In this document: positions 1 through 12,165 of the stretch, piece by piece
Layout of the letters: each line of letters begins with the position of its first letter
How positions within the stretch are numbered: the first letter of the stretch is position 1
From: Dillenia suffruticosa
Taxonomy: Eukaryota > Streptophyta > Magnoliopsida > Dilleniales > Dilleniaceae
Direction of reading: 5' to 3'
Length of the DNA: 64,000 nucleotides
Assembly: GCA_033439265.1 (NCBI GenBank)
Contig: JAVTVX010000026.1
Location: 8,371,001-8,435,000, forward strand
Made by a program: the position numbers and the translations under genes
The notes under the pieces: model-generated
Databases searched by the model: none
Seen by the model: only the letters and a program-made list of their open reading frames with translations
What the model was told of the DNA's origin: nothing

Positions 1-1784
1 AGAAGGATTTCTTGGTGAAGAGCAAAGGGACAGCCAAGAGTTCAAGAGGAGAGATCCAAGTTTTGGTTCAAACCCAGCTGTCCATCTTCAGGTATGAGGC
101 CCTCCATACTCCATAGCATAACATATCTTAATTTGGGGTCAAAATGAGGAGGTTTGCTTAGGGAACTAGGGTGGCCGAAATCTAAAGTCAAGGAGGGAAA
201 CCAAAAATTCTGAAATCTGGATATTCTGAACTGGTTGTAGTTTTTTAGCTACAGCATTTTCGTCACAAGGGCAAATTGTGTGAACTTTATACACAAGAAA
301 CTAGACATTCAGAGCTTTAAAATGAGATAAGAACCATTGCATTCTGAATAGAGATGTATTTTATATGATTTTTCAAAGTTAGGTATTATTCTGCACTAAT
401 TCCCTGTTCAGTCCTGCATTTTGCCCTGATTTCGACAGTAATACTAACCTACGTTTTCAAGCCCCTTCCTGATAGATTCAGATCTTGGGCTAGTAAATGA
501 ATTGTAGGCTCATGTCTTAGCTTTCCACCAGGTAAGGATCACCTCAATCCAATCCCTGTGTCAAACGTTATGACCATTCTACTGACACTCGTCAGAGAGT
601 CATCCATTTTCCAATACTAAAAACAATAGCATTGCACGACCCTCTTCCAACCTTTTTTTGCACATTCGCAAAGCCAAAAAGTTGTAGATATCCCTATTAT
701 CCACCTACTATGAAACGTTTAGCCAATTCAGATGAGGGAATCAAGAGTTATACAAAATCTCCCAAAACTGTGCAGAAACGATTATGTTTCTCTGCCAAAA
801 CTGAAAAGAGATTTTAGTGGTCAATTTCAAACCCCTTCTAAGCAAAATTGGAAGAAAATCCAAACATTAAAAATGTAAGGTTTTGTGTCTTCTAGGTACT
901 GTAAAAAGTTCAGGTAATTTGGAGTTTTGTATTAAATGTTGTGATAATTGAGTTAAAAATTGGTCATAACAGACTTCTGAAATGTAATGTGGGAAAATGG
1001 TGCTATTTCAGGGACTTGCACTAGGAATCTGAGAAAGTGCCCAACTAAGAAATTATAGCCTTGTGTCATAACTAGAACATAAACATAAATCAGAGTCTTA
1101 GCATGAATAGATTGTGAGATAAGGGAAATTTACTAAAACAGGACAAAATGGAGAGTGAGATTTAAATTGGTTTAAAAATGTGGACTTAAAGGAATCTTCT
1201 ACCGAAATTTTGGAGATAAGTTCAACATGAAAAGTGTGAGTTTTTATGTGAGTAAGCCATAGAAATTGAAATTTCCCAAATTCTAACCCCAGTTGAGGAA
1301 CTTGTGGTCAATTCCCTAAAATGGCGCAAGAATAAAACTTGAAAACCCTAGATTTGTCTATAATTAGGGTTGCATCACATTTACATTATTATATATGCAT
1401 CATATGATTTCTTAAGTGACACATTCTACATTATGTTTATAGAGCCTTGTTGGTGATATTGAGGGAAGCATATTTTTGTGTGTGTCTCGAGATTCGTGCT
1501 GAGAGTGGCGTACCCTCCCACATACTGTGAGTAGGATTTATTATATTATGTGTCTGATGCACAATATCATATTTTAAAATATTTTCTGACTCAAGCATGA
1601 TTTAATGAATATGTGATATGAAATTTTTAACGAATTATGAAATGATTTTGTGAATTCACGGAGTATCCCTAAACATGTTTATACGTGTTATATATGCATC
1701 CAAATGAGTTTTAATATACGAAACCGTGCCATCGTATTTGATATATACATATTTTATGAAATTATCCTTGTGGAAATGATAGAC
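1..1784 (+). mobile_element. Older Tekay-like LTR, left part (fossil, split by a nested insertion)
   Basis: The stretch from about 1430 to 1784 follows the order of short blocks found inside the LTR of the younger element to its right: a 'gagagtggcgtaccctccc' block, a 'gagtatccc' block, then AT-rich spacer. The upstream part (1-1430) looks like the long transcribed spacer seen in the minus-strand LTR at 46412-49848, but only loosely. The LTR resumes at 10182, so this is the left section of one LTR interrupted at 1784. Its true left end lies outside or is not recognisable. It could be a solo LTR or the 3' LTR of a larger element running off the window. Confidence 0.6.
1780..1784. repeat. Target-site duplication of the younger Tekay-like element (partner 10182-10186)
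   Basis: TAGAC lies before the 5' LTR and TTGAC after the 3' LTR; four of five bases match. Both flanks belong to the older LTR. Confidence 0.55.
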
Positions 1785-4060
1785 TGTAACACCGACACTG
1801 CGGTGTCTGTAATTTAATTATATAGAGAGAAATTTTATTTATTTAAATTGATTTTTGATTTTGGGGTATTTAAATTAAATTTTTGGTATATTTTAATTTG
1901 CCGAATCTGCAAATCAAAGTAAACCCCGTTTTTACAAAAAAATTTAAATTTTAGTAAAGTGTGGGTGTGAAGACATATATATATATATATAAACGCAAAA
2001 AAAAGAGAGAGGAGATGCTGCATTTTGGAGTGAAATGCAGCACCTCCCCCCTTTTCCTAATTAGGGTTGGAAACCCTAAGTTATTTCTTTCTCTCTCTCC
2101 CCGACTCTTCACCTCTCGCGACTGCCTTCTCCCTCCGTCGCGATCGATTGCTCGCCCCGCCACCTCTCTCCACCGCGAGCAACCGCACCACCACCACCAT
2201 CTTCTTCTTCTCTCTTTACCTCACTCACAGTCTCTCTCTCACTATTTCTTTCTCTCTCCGCTGCTCACTCTCTCTTTATCTCTCACGATCTCCCTCCCTC
2301 TCGATCGCACTCTGCCGCAAACTTCCACGCACACCACCACCACAAGCGTACCCCAGCCACTGCAGCTCCTCCCTCCCGCGAGCGCGCCGCAGCGCGGTCC
2401 TCTCTACACAAGCGCAAGCGCGCCACAACGTGCGCTTCCCCACGCGAGCACACCACAGCGTGAGCGCGCCTGTTCGGGAGTGCCCCTACATAAGAGGGCG
2501 CACCTATGCACGAGCGCGCACCTACGCATGAGCGCGCTTCAGCCCACTAGCACGCAACCCGCAAGCGCGCGATTGCAATCCATCTCGCGAGCGCACATGC
2601 CAACCCGCGAGCCCGCGAGTGTGCTAGCCTGCGAGCCCGTGCAGCCCGCGTAGCCCACGAGACCACTGCTGTATGCATACGTGTATTAGAAGTGATAGCC
2701 TATTTCCTATAATTATGTAGGTTTGAAACTTGTTGATTTTATATATATATATATATACATTCATAGGTGTTGGGTGCCTTAAATTAGGGGATCACTTTTC
2801 TTTGCTTCGTGGTATTATTGGAGAGTGCGCTACCCTCCCCCATACTGTTAGTGGGGTTTATTTCAATACTTTTGTTTAATATGTAAACTCTGTTTTACAA
2901 TATTTTGATAAATGAGTATGATTTGTTGTGTGCTTGAAATGTTTTGACTAGTTTTGGAACGGACTTTTTGTAAGCCAATGGAGTGTCCAAAAATTGGGTT
3001 GAATTATGAAATTATGCATCCATGTGGTTGAAATGTATAATGTGTCATTTTACGCTATATATTGCATTTGATTTGTGAACTTGATTTCGGCACATTCTTG
3101 TACGAGATTGATTTTGGCCTTGAGGGCTTTGGTATGCATTGTTCCGTAGCTACGAAGGACACCGTGAGAGACGCTTAGGTGGCGTCCGAATATGCCTAGG
3201 CTTGGGGTATCCTACAAGTTGTTGTGATTTTATTAACAACACCGTACTAGCTAGGTTAAACCCGAAAAAGGGGAGGATTTGGATACTCTCTTCAAGTTTA
3301 GCACCTAGACGAGATCCGTCGCCAATGCCGGAGTAGAGAGCATTTTAAATAAATTTGCATATAACAGTGTTTTGGATGCATATTTGACTTGAAAATGCAT
3401 GCAAATGATATATTATTAAAATGAAAAGCATAATGATTTGAAGTACGATTTGTATACTTACGCTTTGACACTCCGGTTTCACAATTCTTATTAGACGATT
3501 GCATTGATCATTGTATAATTTCATGAGTTAAAAATTGTATTGATGATATATATGTATTTTGATGTGTATAGATGATCATTGTATAATTATGGGATGATTG
3601 TACAAATATGGATATTTAAATTGTGGAACTCTCACGTCATTGCATAATACTCGTATTGAGGCAATTTATATTCATTGTGTATGTTACTTGGGAATGTGTC
3701 ATATCCTAAAAGTGTACTTTAAGACCGTTCGGTGCCACCTCTAAATCACAGGAGGGGCGACTGGCGACTGTTCATGCCTTTGACAGGGGCATGGTAGTAG
3801 AGATCTGTGGTTATGACTGTGAAAATTCATTTTGTTAGCCTTGCGTTGTCCTGGATTATGCGGTATGGATATGTTGGTTTGATGTTGGGATTTGATTTAT
3901 GTATTATGAGGCCGGGTTGGCCCTATTATACAAGTAGCAGGTTGATTGCTATATGGGAGACCTCCGATATGCGGGGAGGTTTCATCAGATTTTCTGTAAA
4001 AATACAGCCGACATTCAGGATAACGGGCGGCTGCTCACTATCCCGATTCGGGGTATAACA
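1785..4060 (+). repeat. 5' LTR of the younger Tekay-like element
   Basis: It begins TGTAACACCGACACTGCGG and ends GGGGTATAACA. In order it holds an AT-rich start, a CT-rich tract (2080-2310), a GC-rich minisatellite-like tract of 'gagcgcgcc' and 'gcgagcccgcgag' words (2340-2660), a palindromic core 'CGTAGCTACG' (3145-3154), and a conserved end block containing 'gggcggctgctcactatccc'. It differs in length from the 3' LTR because each copy keeps internal stretches the other lacks. Confidence 0.9.
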
Positions 4061-4065
4061 GTTGA

Positions 4066-4081
4066 CTTGATATCAGAGACC
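4066..4081 (+). other. Primer-binding site, initiator-tRNA-Met type
   Basis: 'TTGATATCAGAGACC' lies a few bases after the LTR end and resembles the TGGTATCAGAGC primer site used by many plant LTR elements. Confidence 0.75.
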
Positions 4082-4371
4082 TAGGTTGAGAGCTATGTAG
4101 GAAGAGAGTCTTGAAAATATTCTCGAGTGTGTTTGTGTTTAAAGTCCTCAATGCATGTGAGTTTCATACAGTCATGAAGTCTCAGTACATGGTCATAGGT
4201 TTATGAGTTCATCCATTTTAGGGGGGTTAGATACAGTTGTATCTAACTTAACAAACTTTTTTTTAGGATTCTATTTTTTATGAGGGTAGTCAAGATGTGA
4301 CTAGTCCAAATTTCTTGAACCATGCCTATTCTTTGAGCGATACCTAACAAGGATCCTTCTCTTGCAGAAGT

Positions 4372-5700
4372 ATGACGACCCGATGGAGCACCCGTTTTGC
4401 CCCACCAGAGGAATCAGAAGAGCCAGAGGATCGTTCCTTGAATCGTGTGCCACCACCGACACCTACTCAACTAGCTGCTCAAACTGAGACTCCCGTGTCC
4501 ACACTCGATGACTTTTGGTAGGTGTACGAGTGGTACGCTTCTCATGGGGTCCAGATTCCGCCCCTACCACCTCCTACAGCGGCGCTTGCACCTACCACAG
4601 CGCCAGTTCCTTCGGTACCGGTTCCACCGCCGGTGTCCAGTCCTTCTATCTTATCAAAGCCGAGTGAGACCACATCGGTTACTCTTAGATGGGTACATGA
4701 GTTGACTCAGTTGGTTAAGGAGGCCCATCAGCTGGGGTGCACTGATTTCACAAGGCTTGGTGATGTTGCGACAGCCAAGCATTGGATCAACCGTACCCGT
4801 AGGATTTTGACCGATTTGGGGATTGGAGAGGAGCTCTGCCTGAAAGTAGCACAACGATTATTAGAAGGAGATGGCCTCTTATGGTGGGAGGCCCTCACTG
4901 ATGAGGTAACCGAGCCACTGCGATGGGATGACTTCCTTCTGGATTTTGACCGCAGATTCTTCCCACCTACCAGCAGGACTGGATGAGGTGAAAGTTGGGA
5001 TAGCTTACACAAGGGTCCAGATCTGTCTCAGAGTATGAGGCAGACATGCGGAGATTTGCCGCATTTGTACTGGATCTTTCCATACCTCAGTATTTGCGCT
5101 TCAAATTCGAAGACGGTCTTAACCTCAACATAAAGAAGTATATGACTGTTACTCCACAGTTTACACTGGCCGAGGTGATAGACTCTACTCACCGCGTGGA
5201 GGCTTTGGTTCATGCCGAGACTAGGCAGAGAGAGAATAGTGAGCTGAAGATAAGGAAAGAGAAATCTCATTCTACGCAGAATTCCAAGAGGGGCAGGGGA
5301 TTTAGTTCGCGCAAAGACCGATCTGGATCTGGATCTTCTAATCTGGGATGGGGATAATACTCCCAGGGGTTTAGATAGCCCGCTCCGACTCACCCTACAC
5401 AGTATACTATTCAACGGCATCCTTATTGCCGCAGATACAATAGGTCCCATTCGATAGGAACTTGTTCAGTGTCGATCACTTGCTTCCACTGTAGGAAGTC
5501 GGGGCATATCAGGAGTTCCTATCCTAAGTTAGGACTTAGAGGACAGAGTTCACAGAGCCATACTAATACTCCTCATATGGGTCAACAGGGGCAGCCTACT
5601 TGGCCAGCATCTTCTACTCTCAGGGTGACCACCGGGAGTAACACAATGCAAACCCAGGCACGATAGCAGCCTAGGGCTCAGGCCCGGGTTTATGCCATGA
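4372..5700 (+). pseudogene. gag region of the younger Tekay-like element (fossil)
   Basis: The region opens with a proline-rich N-terminus and continues with a capsid-like stretch containing 'LTWWEA'-type words ('LLWWEALTDEVTEPLRW' at about 4870-4925), as in plant Ty3 gag. A basic region follows, then a CCHC-type zinc-knuckle segment near 5480-5520 ('CFHCRKSGHIR'). Together these give the structural protein of the particle. The region is broken in several places. The same layout recurs on the minus strand at 52388-53782 and 58461-59729. Confidence 0.8.
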
Positions 5701-5984
5701 CATAGGAGGACGCCCAGGCGAATCCGACATCATCACGGGTACTCCTCCTTCTGATCTTGTGGAATAGGATCTCTATTTGTATTTCCACTTCTTTTGGGGA
5801 TGTCAGCATTGTATCATGATAGTTGATAGGCATTTTATATTGTGCACCCTTTTGTCGACATGATACTACTCTGACATTTTTGTACACTGAAGTTGTAAAA
5901 ACCTTAGAGGCTCAACTATTTTGACATATATATATATATATATACATATCAAATTTGAAATTATTATAAGTCTATGTGCATTTT

Positions 5985-8500
5985 GTTCAATGATAGGTAC
6001 TCTACCTATCTTCAGAATAGATGCTCATATCCTTATTGACATGGGGTCTAACTATTCCTATGTGAGCGATCAATTCTCCCGACATTCTGACAAGCCGCTC
6101 TCACCTTTGGACGACAAGATATTGGTCATCACTCCTCTGGGTGAGCAGATTGTGCGCGACACAGTGTATAGAGAATGTGAGATCAAAGTTGGGGATACAG
6201 TGCTGAAGGCAGATCTAATCCCTCTCACCATGACTGATTTTGATGCTATCTTGGGGATGGATTGGCTACATATGCATCGGGCTTCAGTTGACTACTTTAA
6301 GAAGGAGGTGGAGTTTTGAAAACCCGATCAACCAGTGTTGATTTTTGAGAGCAAGAAGCGGGTTTTACCCCGCTATGTCATTTCAGTTTTTGAGGCCAAA
6401 CGCATGATTCGCCTCTGGTGTGCGGCATATCTGGCTCACATCATAGACACCATTGCTCAGGGACCGAGACTTAAGGATGTTCCAATGGTATATGAGTTTA
6501 TTGATGTTTTCCCCGAGGAGCTATCTGGATTACCACCGGTTTGGGAGTTCGACTTTGAGATCGATTTAGCTCCGGGGACTATCTCTATCTCTACGCCGTC
6601 ATACAGGATGGAACTGGCTGAGCTGAGAGAGCTCAAGGTCTAGCTGCAGGAGTTACTGGATAAAGGGTTTATCCATCCTAGCACGTCACCTTGGGGTACT
6701 CCAGTGCTATTTGTAAAGAAAAAGGACGGCTCACTAAGATTGTGTGTGGATTACAGGCAGATTAATCAGGTGACTGTGAAGAACAGATATCCACTGCCTC
6801 GCATAGATGATTTGTTTAATCAATTGCAAGGTGCCCGAGTTTTATCAAAGATTGATCTTCGATCGGGATATCATCAGTTGCGGATTAGGACTCAAGATGT
6901 GCCAAAAGCAGCTTTCCGCACTCGATACGAGCACTATGAATTCCTTGTCATGCCGTTTGGGCTGACTAATTCCCCATCTGCGTTTATGGACTTGATGAAC
7001 AGAGTTTTTTACGACTATCTGGACCAGTTTGTCATAGTCTTCATAAATGATATACTGGTGTATTCGCGGAGTGACAAAGATCATGTTCAGCATCTTCGCA
7101 CCGTTTTACAGATCCTCCAAGATGAGCAGTTGTATGCCAAATTCACAAAATATGAATTTTGGCTAAGACTGGTTGGATTTTTAGGGCATGTCGTTTCTGC
7201 AGAGGGGATTTTTGTCGATCCGCAGAAGGTCAATGCCATTATGAGATGGGAGCAGCCGCAGACAGTGATTGAGATCAGGAGTTTTCTTGGTTTGGTCGGG
7301 TATTATTGAGGGGTTTTCTCGGATAGCTGCACCATTGTCTAGATTGACGTGAAAGGGAGTCAAGTTTGTATGGGATAACCATTGTGAGGCGAGATATGAA
7401 GAGGGACATTACGGAGTTTGTAGCTAGATGTTTAGCCTGTCAACAAGTGAAGGCTGAGCATCAGAGGCCAGCAAGTTTACTACAGCCTCTTCCCATTCCC
7501 ATATAGAAGTAGGAACATATGACTATGGACTTGGTTATAGGATTGCCGCGAACTCAGGCCAGAGATGATGCCATTTGGGTATTAGTCGATCGACTCACTA
7601 AGTCCGCCCATTTCATCCCGACACACAGCGACTCTCCATTGGAGACATTGACACGTCTGTATATTGACAAAATAGTCAGACTGCATGGAATTCCCATGTC
7701 TATAGTCTCAGATAGAGATCCGAGGTTCACTTCTCGATTTTGGCCCAAGTTGCAAGAAGCTTTGGGCACGCAGCTTAGTTTTAGCACAACATATCACCCA
7801 CAGACAGATGGTCAGTCAGAGAGGACCATTCAGATGCTCAAAGATTTGTTTCGGGCTTGTGTCATGGATTTTCGGGATAATTGGGACAGGCATTTACCGC
7901 TGGTGGAGTTTGTATATAATAATAGCTATCACCCTATGAGGCACTCTACGGCAAGAAGTGTCGCACCCCGTTCTGCTGGGATGAGGTAGGCAAGAGACAC
8001 CTTACCAATGTTGAGTTAGTCAAGGAAACTAAGGAAAAGGTCAGGGTGATCTGCGAGTGGTTGAAAGCTGCCCAAGACAGACAGAGGGCATATGCAGATC
8101 GGAGACGTCGGCCTTTAGAGTTTAAGGTGGGTGATATGGTGTTTTTGAGGATTTCTCCATTGAGGGGACTCATTCGACATCAGCAGCAGGGCAAATTGAG
8201 CCCCAAGTACATTGGCCCATTCCGTATCCTCAGTAAGGTTGGGAGTGTGGCATACAGACTAGAGTTGCCAGACGAGTTATCTCGGATCCATGATGTCTTC
8301 CATGTATCAATGTTGAGGAAGTACATCCTAGATCCTTCGCATATTTTAGAGCCTCCACATGTTGAGTTACAAGAGGATCTCAGTCTTCCAGTTCAGCCCC
8401 TAGCTATTCTAGATCAGCAGGTCAGGAAGCTACGGAGCAAGAAAGTCTCGTTGGTCAGAGTCTTGTGGAGGAGTAACCAGGTCAAGGAGGAAACCTAGGA
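5985..8500 (+). pseudogene. pol region of the younger Tekay-like element: protease, RT, integrase, chromodomain-like tail (fossil)
   Basis: Aspartic-protease-like sequence lies at about 5995-6300. It is followed by the linker with 'DVFPEELSGLPP' and the RT core (6640-7310) with '[18 protein letters not shown]', '[13 protein letters not shown]' and '[12 protein letters not shown]'. Integrase begins near 7400; its core (7519-7960) shows '[11 protein letters not shown]', '[12 protein letters not shown]' and '[12 protein letters not shown]'. The C-terminal part (8046-8500) holds 'GPFRIL', 'DVFHVSMLRKY' and a chromodomain-like end. The domain order PR-RT-IN is that of Ty3/Gypsy. Several breaks are present and RNase H is not recognised. 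Confidence 0.9.
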
Positions 8501-8582
8501 GTCCAAGGAGGCTATGAGGAGACAGCACACCCATTTGTTTGCTGTTTAATTCTCTTTTAGTTTCGATGACAAAACTTGTTTT

Positions 8583-8597
8583 TAGGGGGTTAGAAAA
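8583..8597 (+). other. Polypurine tract
   Basis: 'TAGGGGGTTAGAAAA' lies directly before the 3' LTR start, where plus-strand DNA synthesis of an LTR element is primed. Confidence 0.7.
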
Positions 8598-10181
8598 TGT
8601 AACACTGACACTGCGGTATCTATAATTTAATTATATAGAGAGAAATTTTATTTATTTAAATTGATTTTTGATTTTGGGGTATTTAAATTAAAATTTTGGT
8701 ATATTTTAATTTGCCGAATCTGCGAATCGAAGTAAACCCTGTCTTTACAAAAAAAATTTAAATTTTAGTAAACTGTGGGTATGAAAACATATATACATAT
8801 ATAAATATATATAAACACAAAAAAAGAGAAAGGAGATGTTGCGTTTTAGAGTGAAACGCAGCACCTCCCCCATTTTCCCAATTAGGATTGGAAACCCTAA
8901 GTTATTTCTTTCTCTCTCTCCCTGACTCTTCACCTCCCGTGGCTGCCTTCTCCCTCCGCCGCGATCAGTCGCTTGCCCCGCCACTTCTCTCCACCACGAG
9001 CAACCGCACCACCACCACCATCTTCTTCTTCTCTCTCTACCTCATTCACAGTCTCTCTCTCACTGTCTCTCTCTCTCTCTCCGCTGCTCACTCTCCCTCT
9101 ATCTCTTGCGATCTCCCTCCCTCTCGATCGCACTCCGCCGCGAACTTCTACGCACGCCACCACCACGAGCGCACCCCAACCGCTGCAGCTTCTCTCTCCC
9201 ACGAGCGCACCACAGCGCGATCCTCCCTACATGAGCGCGAGCGCACCACAGCGTGTGCTTCCCCGCGTGAGCGCACCACAACGTGAGCATGCCTGCTCGG
9301 GAGCGCACCTGTGCAAGAGCGCCCTCCAGCCCACTAGCGCGTAACCTGCGAGCGTGCGACTGTAGTCCAGCTCGCAAGCACCCACGTGCCAGCCCACAAG
9401 CCCACCAGCCCGTGAGCCTACGAGTGTGCTAGCCCGTGAGCCCCCGAGTGTGCTAGCCCGTGAGCCCATGAGCCCGCGAGCCCACTGCGGTCCGCAGCCC
9501 GTAATAGCCCGTGACAACCCGCGACTCTCTGCATAGGTAACTGACTCAGGGTTTTGATTTTGTCCTAGGTGTTTATGACCTAACTAATAAATCTTTTCTT
9601 GATAGGGAGCAATGTAGATTTTGGAGTGATCGAGAAGACATTCAGACGAAGATCTGCGCTCCGAGAAAATCCTAGGTGAAAAAATTTTCTTACCCATTCG
9701 ATTTATTTGAATAAATGTTAGAGTTAAGTTGAGAAATGAGGAGAAATGGTTGGCGTGCAAGCACTGCGCGCCCTGGGTGCTGCGTGCCCTGCACATGGCC
9801 CTACACATGGGCACTGCACGCTGCATAGAGGAGCGTTGGGCTGTGGCCTTGTTGGCCCTTGGGTGCGAGCGAGAGATTTGATTTGTGTGAGCCCTATGCG
9901 AGATTGGTTGAGTACCAACACTTGAGTCTTGTAGACATGTTATATGCATGAACAAAATATGAGGGATTAAGGTAGGGTTTTAAAGGATTTGGACTACCTG
10001 ATTTGCATACGTGTATTAGAAGTGATAGCCTATTTCCTAAAACTGTATAGGTTTGAAACTTGTTGATTGCTATGTGGGAGACCTCCGATATGCGAGGAGA
10101 TTCTGCTTGATTTTTTGTAAAAATACAGCTGGCATTCAGGATAACGGGCGGCTGCTCATAATCCCGGTTCGGGGCGTGACA
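8598..10181 (+). repeat. 3' LTR of the younger Tekay-like element
   Basis: It begins TGTAACACTGACACTGCGG and ends GGGGCGTGACA. It shares the AT-rich start, CT-rich tract, GC-rich minisatellite (about 9130-9530) and the terminal 'gggcggctgctca' block with the 5' LTR. It also keeps a block (9530-9700) that corresponds in reverse to 48640-48830 of the minus-strand LTR, tying the copies into one family. Confidence 0.9.
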
Positions 10182-11447
10182 TTGACATTACTTGAGAAAT
10201 ATGGTATGGCACGTGATTGATTTGATAATGATATTTTACATGGGTCAAGGGCCCTAGCATGTGATGATGATAACTTTGTGATGGATAAATCCCATTTCGT
10301 AGCTACGAAGGATACATGTATAGGGTGATCCATACTTGTACCCGATACGCTTTCCCACATGACATCAAAAAATTATAAATATATTGTGATTCGACACGGT
10401 ACTAGTCAGGTTGAACCCATAAGGGGGAGGGCTATGGTGCGCCGTAGTCTAGCACCTGATGAGGTCCGTCACCAACATCGAGGTAGAGAGCTTTTCTAAC
10501 CTGTTACATACAAAACCCCCGATGCGTCTGTCATTGGTCGCGATTGACCCTTGCCAGGACTGATTTTGGCACGCTCTATTCTAGCATGATTTGATGACAT
10601 AGATGCATATATGTTTGAAATGTATGTGAAAAGAATGATTTATGATAAATTGAGAATTTTACATGATTTTCTATAATATGTGGTATTATTGAAAATTTTG
10701 ATACTCCATTTTTCACCGACTCATTGAACACATGATATATACCCTCTCACTCACCGGGTATCTTCCTTGATACTCATCCATCATTTCATGTTGTGTACAG
10801 AGATAGCTATAGTGGAACGCATTGAGATTTATCAACGCACAAGACTTTTGGTTGGAGATTGAGGCCGTTGATTTAGTACTCAATATGATATTGGGAATGA
10901 TTTGCCAATGAAATTGTATTATTATTTATTGGAGTTGTAGATAAATCATTGTGTATAAAAATGGATGACTGTATGAAAATATACGTGCATCTTATTGAAA
11001 CTCTAAATTCTATTCTATTGCATTGAGGCATGAAATATACTATTGTGTACATTTACTTTGAGAAACGTGTCATGTTCTAGAAGTGTCCTTTAGGTTCGTT
11101 CGGTGCCATCTCTAAATCACAGGAGGGGTAACAGGTGACTATTCATGCCTTTGATGGGGGCATGACAGTAGAGGTCTGTGGTTAAGATTGATAGTATTTC
11201 ATGATAACCTTACATTGTCCTGGTTTGTACGGGGTGAATTGATGGCTATTATATGAATGTGATTGATTTGTTGTAAAGCCATGTTGGCCCATTTATTTAA
11301 GCGGTTAGATGATCATTTGATATACAGGTTGATTGATATATGGGAGATCTCCAAAATATAGGGGAGGTCTTGCCCGATTATTTTTAGAATATCACCAACA
11401 TCCAGGGCAACGGGCGGCTGCTCACTATCCCGATTCGAGGCGTGACA
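10182..11447 (+). mobile_element. Older Tekay-like LTR, right part (fossil)
   Basis: This continues the LTR interrupted at 1784. It has the perfect palindrome TTCGTAGCTACGAA (10296-10309), the 'tagcacctgatgaggtccgtc' type block, the 'ggtgccatctctaaatcacaggagggg' block and the terminal 'gggcggctgctcactatcccgattcg' block, ending CGTGACA at 11447. The base after its end is inside an Athila-type gag on the minus strand, so 11447 is a true element end. Confidence 0.82.
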
Positions 11448-12140
11448 AATGGTTCCTCCACCTAGGGTTATATGTGTTGAAGTAAGGGTTATCTTGAGAT
11501 CTGCCAAATTTAGAAACGTAGTTTGCCTGTTGTACCTACAAATACTCAGAGGCCCTATAAGTGAAATCATCACAATAATTACAATACAAAATCTGGTTAG
11601 TCATAACATTAAGTTGATTTGTTTCAATGCAATTAATTTAAGAGTCAACTTTTGCATTAAGTATGGTAAAACCATCAATCTCATGCACACCAGCTTTATG
11701 CCTAAGAATCTCACACTTATTAGACCAATCATATTGATTAAAAGCCATATCATCTAGTAATGTACATCCATCAGTATATAATTTGCTCATGAATGCACCC
11801 CCAGCCATGGCATCAATGGTAATCTTAACAGAATTTAAAATACCTCCATAAAAAGTTTGTAAAACCAACCAATCAGGTATACCAAGATGTGGGCATTTCC
11901 TAATTTGTAAAATTACGTAGTTTAGCAGTTTTACCAAGTAGAAAGTACTTAGCTAAAAATATTTGAGAAATATTTTCCCAATTTGTAAAATGATTTGGAA
12001 GGAATAAGTCAACTCATACATTTGCCTTTCCCTAAGAGAAAAAGGAAACAATCGAAGTCTTATTGTATTAGGGCTTACTCCATTCAATTTGATGGTATCA
12101 CAGATCTCAAAGAAATCTTCAGATGGTTGTTTGGGTCTTC
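11448..12140 (-). pseudogene. Athila/Tat-type gag, left-hand fragment (fossil)
   Basis: Minus-strand translation gives plant Athila/Tat gag words: 'RLRLFPFSL' near 12040, 'GIPDWLVLQTFY' and 'IDAMAGGAFMSKL' (11880-11780), 'TILNAKVDS' near 11640, and 'FNTYNPRWRNH' next to 11448. The fragment is bounded on the right by the start of a CACTA element and on the left by the older Tekay LTR. The same gag resumes at 27188. The coding sequence is broken in a few places. Confidence 0.85.
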
Positions 12141-12165
12141 TACTACAAAATTAAAGCGTTATGCC
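12141..12165 (+). repeat. Left terminal inverted repeat of the 15-kb CACTA
   Basis: About 17 of the first 24 positions match the reversed right end. The shared core is ACTACAAAA followed by a second match TATGC. Confidence 0.8.

Larger units (their letters stand above)
1785..10181 (+). mobile_element. Ty3/Gypsy LTR retrotransposon, Tekay/Del chromovirus type (younger, nested, broken)
   Basis: It starts TGTAACACC and ends GTGACA, with both LTRs, a tRNA-Met-type primer site, gag, protease, reverse transcriptase, integrase and a polypurine tract in family order. The integrase C-terminal tail runs into a chromodomain-like 'LVRVLWRSNQVKEET' segment, which with the long GC-rich LTRs points to the Tekay/Del lineage. 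Flanks 1780-1784 (TAGAC) and 10182-10186 (TTGAC) match at four of five bases. The first 150 bases of the two LTRs differ at about eight sites, suggesting roughly two million years at commonly used plant rates. The coding region is broken in many places (order of ten), and RNase H is not recognised. Confidence 0.93.

Noticed and set aside
1961-2653. 230-codon plus-strand open frame
   Set aside because: It lies wholly in the CT- and GC-rich part of a Tekay-like LTR; Ser/Leu/Pro/Thr-rich translation follows from composition, and similar frames appear in the other LTR copies in different frames.
4654-5450. Minus-strand open frames opposite gag
   Set aside because: Shadows of the plus-strand gag region.
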